Shown: piece by piece, positions 15,224-19,280 of the stretch | Layout of the letters: every line of letters begins with the position of its first letter | Numbering within the stretch: the stretch's first letter is position 1 | DNA from: an uncultured Fusibacter sp. | GTDB taxonomy: Bacteria > Bacillota > Clostridia > Peptostreptococcales > Acidaminobacteraceae | DNA: 19,280 nucleotides | Direction of reading: 5' to 3' | Assembly: GCA_937958285.1 (NCBI GenBank) | Contig: CALFXQ010000273.1 | Span: 1 to 19,280 of the forward strand | Notes under the pieces: model-generated | The model's input: the letters and a program-made list of their open reading frames with translations, nothing else | What the model was told of the DNA's origin: nothing | The model's database searches: none | Made by a program: the position numbers and the translations under genes

Positions 15224-15559
15224 CTACCTCAGAAAGCAGCTGCCTTCGATGGCATCAATCATGCCCTTAAGGGTTTCGACTGCATTCTTTATGGTTAGGA
15301 AGTAGTAGTTTTCTGTACCGAGCTTTTCGGAATCGACAATACCTGCCTGGCGAAGGGTTTTTAAATGATGGGAGATTGCGGGTCTAGAAAGGCTAATGAA
15401 GCCATCCAGCTGACTCACATTCAAGCGGTCGTGTTTGGCGAGCTCGAGGACGATACGCTGCCGATTGATATCTGAAAGTGCAATAAACAGTGGAATACAT
15501 TCCTTGAAATAATCTACGGATTGATTCAGTGCTGCATCGTCTTGGGGGTTCTTTCGCAT
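15224..15559 (-). CDS. ArsR-family repressor without the usual metal site
   Basis: This 111-residue winged-helix protein has the ArsR recognition helix SRPAISHHLKTLRQAGIV (about residues 58-75). Where metal sensors carry ELCVCDL it has RLNVSQLDG, so the alpha-3 metal site is absent. The only cysteines are Cys21 in the first helix and Cys108 near the C-terminus; these helices pack together in ArsR dimers, so a thiol-based sensor is conceivable. It leads a minus-strand operon with a DJ-1-family gene and an SDR, and has a strong promoter with a palindrome just past the start point, indicating autorepression. The ribosome site is weak (AGG, eight bases before ATG 15559). Family assignment is firm; the inducer is unknown. 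Confidence 0.9.
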   Translation of the reverse strand: MRKNPQDDAALNQSVDYFKECIPLFIALSDINRQRIVLELAKHDRLNVSQLDGFISLSRPAISHHLKTLRQAGIVDSEKLGTENYYFLTIKNAVETLKGMIDAIEGSCFLR

Positions 15560-15582
15560 GACTTGCCTACTCTCGTTTTATT

Positions 15583-15600
15583 GGTTCGAACGTTTAAACC
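15583..15600 (-). promoter_or_regulatory. Probable ArsR autoregulatory operator
   Basis: GGTTCGAACGTTTAAACC is an 18-bp imperfect palindrome: outer arms GGTT and AACC, and centre AACGTT. It sits between the predicted start point (about 15603) and the ArsR start codon. A partial copy lies at the internal promoter (15168-15179). Confidence 0.65.
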
Positions 15601-15609
15601 TTATAACCT

Positions 15610-15638
15610 ATTATGGATCTGATTTTGGCATTTGTCAA
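15610..15638 (-). promoter_or_regulatory. Strong promoter of the ArsR-DJ-1-SDR operon
   Basis: On the minus strand a consensus TTGACA (15638-15633) is 17 bases from CATAAT (15615-15610). The start is predicted near 15603, so the palindrome at 15583-15600 overlaps the initial transcribed region. Confidence 0.8.
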
Positions 15639-15666
15639 GCATAATAGACGCGGGTTAGCAAGGGAG

Positions 15667-15999
15667 TTACTTTGCATTGTTAGTCGCCTTCTTTCGTGTA
15701 ATCAGGTAAAGCAGAGGACCAAAGGATCCGACAGCCAGGGTAATGATTGTCCAGAGGATAAAGCTGCGCTTCATGCGCTTGGCATCCTGGTATAACCAAG
15801 CAATGAAGAAGCCGGCGCATATAAAAAGATCGACGAGGATTTGAAGGGTGGCGGAGTTCGTCATCCCCTCTTTAAAGATGCCAATGATACCGAATTCAAA
15901 GCTTGCAAGGATGGTTAATGCTAAAAAGGGCAGGGTGATGGCAATGAGTAATGGCTTGGGGATGGCCTCGACAAATGATGTCGACTTAGTTGTGTCCAT
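15667..15999 (-). CDS. Small three-helix membrane protein
   Basis: The 110-residue protein has three clear hydrophobic segments, at about residues 14-40, 50-68 and 79-100. A basic loop (QDAKRMKRS) lies between the second and third, and the tail is basic (TRKKATNNAK). The ending GSFGPLLYLITR resembles small uncharacterised membrane families of the DUF2834 type; I am not sure of that match. A GGAGGAATT site precedes ATG 15999. It is divergent from a TetR gene, with two operator-like palindromes in the 93-base gap, so it is very probably the regulated target. Substrate or role is unknown. No terminator is seen before the ArsR promoter downstream. Confidence 0.75.
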   Translation of the reverse strand: MDTTKSTSFVEAIPKPLLIAITLPFLALTILASFEFGIIGIFKEGMTNSATLQILVDLFICAGFFIAWLYQDAKRMKRSFILWTIITLAVGSFGPLLYLITRKKATNNAK

Positions 16000-16020
16000 A
16001 GAATTCCTCCAAAGTTATGT

Positions 16021-16038
16021 ATGTAGTGCTCACTACAT
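16021..16038. promoter_or_regulatory. TetR-type operator 1
   Basis: ATGTAGTG-CT-CACTACAT is an 18-bp palindrome with perfect 8-bp arms. It lies in the predicted leader of the minus-strand membrane-protein gene. Its centre is 24 bp from that of operator 2. Confidence 0.85.
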
Positions 16039-16040
16039 GT

Positions 16041-16046
16041 TATAAT
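16041..16046 (+). promoter_or_regulatory. Candidate -10 box of the TetR gene
   Basis: A perfect TATAAT lies between, and partly overlaps, the two operators. The -35 region (TGTATG at 16018-16023, 17 bases away) is poor. Binding of either operator would block it, consistent with autorepression. Confidence 0.5.
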
Positions 16047-16073
16047 GTAGCATGCACTACACGTAAATGTCAA
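16044..16073 (-). promoter_or_regulatory. Promoter of the small membrane-protein gene
   Basis: On the minus strand TTGACA (16073-16068) is followed after 18 bases by TACATT (16049-16044). Operator 2 occupies most of the spacer and touches the -10 box, the classic position for repression. Confidence 0.6.
16045..16062. promoter_or_regulatory. TetR-type operator 2
   Basis: ATGTAGCATGCACTACAC shares ATGTAG and CACTACA with operator 1 in the same 18-bp frame. The arms are TGTAG and CTACA, with a palindromic GCATGC centre. It overlaps the -35 to -10 spacer of the minus-strand promoter. Confidence 0.75.
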
Positions 16074-16092
16074 TATTAATTTTGAGGTGACT

Positions 16093-16647
16093 ATGGATAG
16101 CTTTTCGCTTAAAAAGCAAGACTATGTGGTTCGAATTGCAGGCTTTATGCTCGAACAGGGTATTTCGGCTTGTTCTTTAAAAAAAATGGCTGAGGCGGCC
16201 TCTACCAGTGACCGCATGCTAATGCACTATTTTAAGGACAAGGATGAAATCATGCTCCTGGCCCTAAGTCATATCAGCCAAGAGATGATGGCTTTACTGA
16301 TGAGCAATCCAAATTTGAGATTGAGCTTTGAAGCCTTTATCCCCTTTCTACTTGAATCGATAGAGAACGAGCATTTTAAACCCTACTTCGATATATGGTT
16401 TGAACTGATTCATTTAGCATCAGTCCAGAGTATTCCCTATGCATCCGTGGCCAAGGAGATTGGCGATACCTATTGGCAGTGGCTAATTCGGACGAATATA
16501 GTTGATTCGGAGGAATGGCTAGAGGAGAAAACAGCCCTGCTTTTTGCGTTTGTAGAGGGTCTAGTCCTCCTCAATAAAATGGGCATGCATGACAAGGGGA
16601 AATTAGCAGCCACAGCGATGTTGCAACTGATTGCTAAAAGAACCTAG
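16093..16647 (+). CDS. TetR-family transcriptional repressor
   Basis: The 184-residue protein has a TetR helix-turn-helix at about residues 27-50 (SLKKMAEAASTSDRMLMHYF, then KDKDEI), followed by an all-helical ligand domain. The family Y-x-HF motif is MHYFKDKDE here. ATG 16093 follows GAGG (16084-16087) at five bases; GTG 16087 overlaps the ribosome site and is unlikely. It is divergent from a small membrane protein, with two matching palindromes between them, so it probably represses both promoters and responds to a small ligand handled by that protein. The ligand is unknown. A 16-bp-stem hairpin ends the transcript. Confidence 0.9.
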   Translation: MDSFSLKKQDYVVRIAGFMLEQGISACSLKKMAEAASTSDRMLMHYFKDKDEIMLLALSHISQEMMALLMSNPNLRLSFEAFIPFLLESIENEHFKPYFDIWFELIHLASVQSIPYASVAKEIGDTYWQWLIRTNIVDSEEWLEEKTALLFAFVEGLVLLNKMGMHDKGKLAATAMLQLIAKRT

Positions 16648-16659
16648 CGATAATCATAA

Positions 16660-16696
16660 AACAGGCACTCTGCTATTGCTTAGCAGGGTGCCTGTT
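16660..16696 (+). terminator. Strong hairpin after the TetR gene
   Basis: AACAGGCACTCTGCTA (16660-16675) pairs with TAGCAGGGTGCCTGTT (16681-16696), 16 bp with one T-G pair and a five-base loop. The plus-strand tail (CATAAG) is not T-rich, while the minus-strand tail is TTTTAT, so efficiency on the plus strand is uncertain. Confidence 0.7.
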
Positions 16697-16721
16697 CATA
16701 AGTGGGTCAAAAGAAGATCTT

Positions 16722-16764
16722 AATTCTATACTAGGTGCCAATGCCCATTTCAATCTATAGAATT
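16722..16764 (+). promoter_or_regulatory. Inverted repeat upstream of the HD-GYP gene
   Basis: AATTCTATA (16722-16730) and TATAGAATT (16756-16764) form a perfect 9-bp inverted repeat across 25 bases. It may be an operator pair or a hairpin. A convincing promoter for the HD-GYP gene was not found in 16697-16834; TTGTGT (about 16768) with TATTAA 18 bases on is a weak candidate. Confidence 0.4.
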
Positions 16765-16834
16765 TGGATTGTGTAATGGTTACTATACCGGGTATTAATA
16801 GGGTATTCATTCGATGGGTTTGGGAGGTATTTAA

Positions 16835-18202
16835 ATGTCAAAGCAAGTGATCTTATGTGTCGATGATGAAAAGTCGGTATTGGACATCTTGAAAGAGCAA
16901 CTTCGGGCCACTGTAGATAAGGATTTTATTATAGAAGTGGCAGATAATGGGCAAGATGCCATTGCTATTATTGAGGAATATGCTCTTAAGAATTACCCCA
17001 TCCTCATGGTTATTTCGGATTACATTATGCCGGGTATGTGCGGTGATGAACTCTTGAGAACCATCCATAATAATCATCCGGAGATTGTCAATATTCTATT
17101 GACTGGACAAGCAACCTTTGACGGTATATCCGCCATTATTAATAATGCAAGCCTCTTTAGATTTATTCAAAAGCCTTGGCAAAAGGAAGACTTGCTCTTG
17201 TCGGTACAAGAGGGCATTAAAAGCTATCTTAAAGACAGGGTAATCATACGTCAAAATGAGGTGCTAAAATCCCAGAATGCAGCTTTGGAGACTTGGTCTA
17301 AGGCCACGGTAGAAGCTCTGGGAAAAGCCCTTGATTCAAGAGATACAACCACATCTGGCCACTCGAAGCGCATGGCAGATTTAGCAGTTTCTCTGGCGAA
17401 AAAGATAGACCAATCGACTGAACCAGCGTTTGTTTCGGTTTCTTACTCAGAACAAGAGATTGAAGTGCTTTACTATGCAGCCTTATTGCATGATATAGGC
17501 AAGATTGGTGTTGGAGAACATATTCTGCTTAAAAAGCATCGTCTGTCGGATCATCAGATCAAGGCGATTAAGACTCGCTATCGGTTGTTGGAATATCAGT
17601 TATCAAATAGACCACAGGATGCACTCAGTGAGGCAGATGTATGGTTTCTTTCAAATAGCGAGGTATTGTTTGAAAGAATTAGTCAAATGAGCCTTGCAGA
17701 GTCACTTGCTCAAGAGGATCTAGATTACTTGAATTTCATTGTAGAGTTGCAGATTTTAGATGATAAGGGCAATACTGTTCATTTGCTTGAATCAGACGAG
17801 CAAACTAATTTAGAAGTGAGATACGGCAATCTCACCCATGCTGAACGAGAGATTATTAAAACACACGCGTCAATAACTTACGAGATATTAAGTGACATTC
17901 CGTGGCCTGAGCATCTGGCCAATGTACCTATGCTAGCGGCTAGTCACCACGAAAGACTAGATGGAACAGGTTATTACAAGGGTCTATGTGGAGATCAGCT
18001 GACCATGTCCACAAGAATCTTAGCGGTTCTCGATGTGTATGAGGCCTTAACATCCCAAGACAGACCCTACAGACAAAGGCAGACACCAACTAGCGCCCTT
18101 AACATTTTGCAGCAAGAAGCGGCTGGGGGAAGATTAGATGGGGCAATTATAAATATGTTGATGTCTATGATTGAAAGTAACAATGGTGACATCCATGCAT
18201 GA
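16835..18202 (+). CDS. Response regulator with REC and HD-GYP-like domains
   Basis: The 455-residue protein starts at ATG 16835 behind GGGAGG. Residues 1-125 are a receiver domain with Asp10-Asp11, phosphoacceptor Asp62, Thr90 and Lys113. An alpha-helical linker (about 126-158) leads to an HD-GYP domain with GHS (His176), HDIGKIG (His219-Asp220), IIKTH (His344), HHERLDGTGYY (His371-His372) and VLDVYEAL (Asp400). The family breaks down c-di-GMP or cGAMP. Two oddities: the GYP motif reads GYY, and about 95 extra residues sit between HDIGK and KTH, including a near-copy of the KTH segment (RLSDHQIKAIKTRYR). Metal ligands look complete, so activity is possible. The next gene overlaps its end by eight bases, indicating coupling to a TPR protein. 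Confidence 0.9.
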   Translation: MSKQVILCVDDEKSVLDILKEQLRATVDKDFIIEVADNGQDAIAIIEEYALKNYPILMVISDYIMPGMCGDELLRTIHNNHPEIVNILLTGQATFDGISAIINNASLFRFIQKPWQKEDLLLSVQEGIKSYLKDRVIIRQNEVLKSQNAALETWSKATVEALGKALDSRDTTTSGHSKRMADLAVSLAKKIDQSTEPAFVSVSYSEQEIEVLYYAALLHDIGKIGVGEHILLKKHRLSDHQIKAIKTRYRLLEYQLSNRPQDALSEADVWFLSNSEVLFERISQMSLAESLAQEDLDYLNFIVELQILDDKGNTVHLLESDEQTNLEVRYGNLTHAEREIIKTHASITYEILSDIPWPEHLANVPMLAASHHERLDGTGYYKGLCGDQLTMSTRILAVLDVYEALTSQDRPYRQRQTPTSALNILQQEAAGGRLDGAIINMLMSMIESNNGDIHA

Positions 18203-19280
18203 TGAAAATTTGATTGTATACATTGATGAACAAAATGAGACCGCATGGCAAATTCGTCGTCGTCAGAGGGCAAAATCGCTTGAAATAGCCACTGAAAGCT
18301 ATGAAAAGGCCTGCGCCATTAATTACGAGAAGGGTCGGGTCTTATCTCAGGTAACCCTTGCGGTTCATGATATTTATCAAGCGGACTACGAAGCGGCCTT
18401 AGAAAAGTTGCTTCAGACTGAAGGCCTTATTAAAGACATGGACTTGCCAAATTGGCATGTTCGGGCTCTAAATACCTTCAGTTTTGCCTATGTCAATATG
18501 GGAAAACACGATTGTGCATTGCCATACCTAACCCTGGGTATCGCTGAGGCCAAAGCCCACAAAATTAATGATATGGCAGTTTTACTGCTCTATAATTTAG
18601 CAGAAATATATAAGAGTGATGCCATTAAAAGGTATGAGGAGGCAAATGCGTTGCTTGAACAAGCGCGGGTGCTATCTGAGCAGTATTTAAGAGATAGTCT
18701 CCCCTTGATTTTAGCGAGTCTAGCGGTTTGTCAAAGCTACCTGGGTAACAAGGCGTTAATGAAGACTTATGTTGAAAGGGCCTTAATTGCAGCAAGCGAA
18801 TCAGAAGAAATGAATTCGGTAGACCAGTGTTACCATGTTTTAGGAGAGTTATATCTCACCGAAGGTGATTATCCTAAATGCATAGAAATTGTGAATAAGA
18901 GTATTTCCCACCAAAAGCAATATACACAAACTTTCGGACTGGCAAATAACGATTACTTATTGGCAAGGGCCTATCACCAACTGGGTCAAGACGATTTGGC
19001 CTATTTCCACGGATCTCAGGCCATGTCCGTGGCATCAGAACTAGGAATGTCAATTAAGGGTGGCGTGGCCCAATTGTTGGGCACCCTGTCGGAAGCGAGG
19101 GGGGACTTTGAAAGCGCTGTAAAATACATGAAAATTGTTTTGGAAGAGAATGAAAAGCAATACACCTTAGAACTCAAAAACCAGATAAGTGTGATGTCGG
19201 CCGAACTGAAGAACACGCAACTTCAAAAGGATGCGGAGATCTACAAACTTAAAAATGTTGAGTTAAAAGATAAGTCGGAT
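18195..19280 (+). CDS. TPR-repeat protein with C-terminal coiled coil, cut by the window end
   Basis: The frame is open for 362 codons and runs off the window. ATG 18195 overlaps the HD-GYP stop by eight bases; ATG 18183 and GTG 18186 are in-frame alternatives, and none has a clear ribosome site, so translational coupling is likely. From about residue 45 to 318 it shows repeated helix pairs of TPR type, for example around 92-124, 212-245 (YHVLGELYLTEGDYPKCIEI) and 252-285. Residues 318-362 are a charged coiled coil (LKNTQLQKDAEIYKLKNVEL). No signal peptide or membrane segment is present. TPR arrays ending in such a coil often lead into a GGDEF, histidine kinase or HTH output domain, so a diguanylate cyclase paired with the HD-GYP protein is plausible but not visible here. 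Confidence 0.8.
   Translation, partial: MHDENLIVYIDEQNETAWQIRRRQRAKSLEIATESYEKACAINYEKGRVLSQVTLAVHDIYQADYEAALEKLLQTEGLIKDMDLPNWHVRALNTFSFAYVNMGKHDCALPYLTLGIAEAKAHKINDMAVLLLYNLAEIYKSDAIKRYEEANALLEQARVLSEQYLRDSLPLILASLAVCQSYLGNKALMKTYVERALIAASESEEMNSVDQCYHVLGELYLTEGDYPKCIEIVNKSISHQKQYTQTFGLANNDYLLARAYHQLGQDDLAYFHGSQAMSVASELGMSIKGGVAQLLGTLSEARGDFESAVKYMKIVLEENEKQYTLELKNQISVMSAELKNTQLQKDAEIYKLKNVELKDKSD

Noticed and set aside
15071..15298. 75-residue plus-strand open frame
   Set aside because: It starts within the DJ-1-family gene, runs through the repeat array and ends inside arsR on the other strand; no ribosome site.

Overview
The window looks like a chromosomal stretch from a Gram-positive, fermentative, low-to-mid GC bacterium of the Clostridia type. 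The clues are a clostridial 2[4Fe-4S] ferredoxin, a glutamate dehydrogenase of the Clostridium symbiosum NAD type, a CIRCE-controlled groES-groEL operon, strong AGGAGG-type ribosome binding sites, sigma-A-type promoters and intrinsic terminators with T tracts. I cannot name the species. There is no rRNA, tRNA, insertion sequence, phage gene or CRISPR array.

Layout. 1-535: a ferredoxin gene on the minus strand with its own promoter and terminator, and an AT-rich 12-bp tandem repeat beyond the terminator. 536-3067: a P-loop protein with an Asp23/Gls24-like C-terminus, then a monocistronic, probably highly expressed gdh. 3082-4450: a complete cobalamin-riboswitch unit (promoter, aptamer, intrinsic terminator, cobT, terminator). 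4482-9512: a purine-related block with a PucR-type regulator, a tiny zinc-ribbon/HTH protein, an NCS2 guanine/hypoxanthine-type permease, an OGG1-like 8-oxoguanine glycosylase overlapping the permease, and a DUF554 membrane protein coupled to the glycosylase by an ATGA overlap. 9521-11228: a degenerate EAL-HDOD protein and an orphan CadC-like metal-sensing ArsR regulator. 11270-13338: groES-groEL under CIRCE.

13455-15999 is the only multi-gene minus-strand block. It holds a non-metal ArsR-type repressor with a probable palindromic operator, then a DJ-1/Hsp31-family protein and a short-chain dehydrogenase. Together these look like a reactive-carbonyl or electrophile stress operon. A small three-helix membrane protein lies upstream, divergent from a TetR regulator, with two 18-bp TetR-type operators between them. 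16835-19280 encodes a REC/HD-GYP response regulator overlapping a TPR/coiled-coil protein cut by the window end, probably a cyclic-dinucleotide signalling pair.

I did not find a clearly new defence or mobile system. The most unusual items are: the HD-GYP protein with a large insertion and apparent duplication of its third motif; the 12-bp repeat array in the leader of the DJ-1 gene, which shares bases with the ArsR operator; two hairpins whose loops carry a promoter element of the next gene; the P-loop/Asp23 architecture; and the zinc-ribbon/HTH microprotein in the pucR operon. All functional statements rest on motif recognition by eye; no database search was run.
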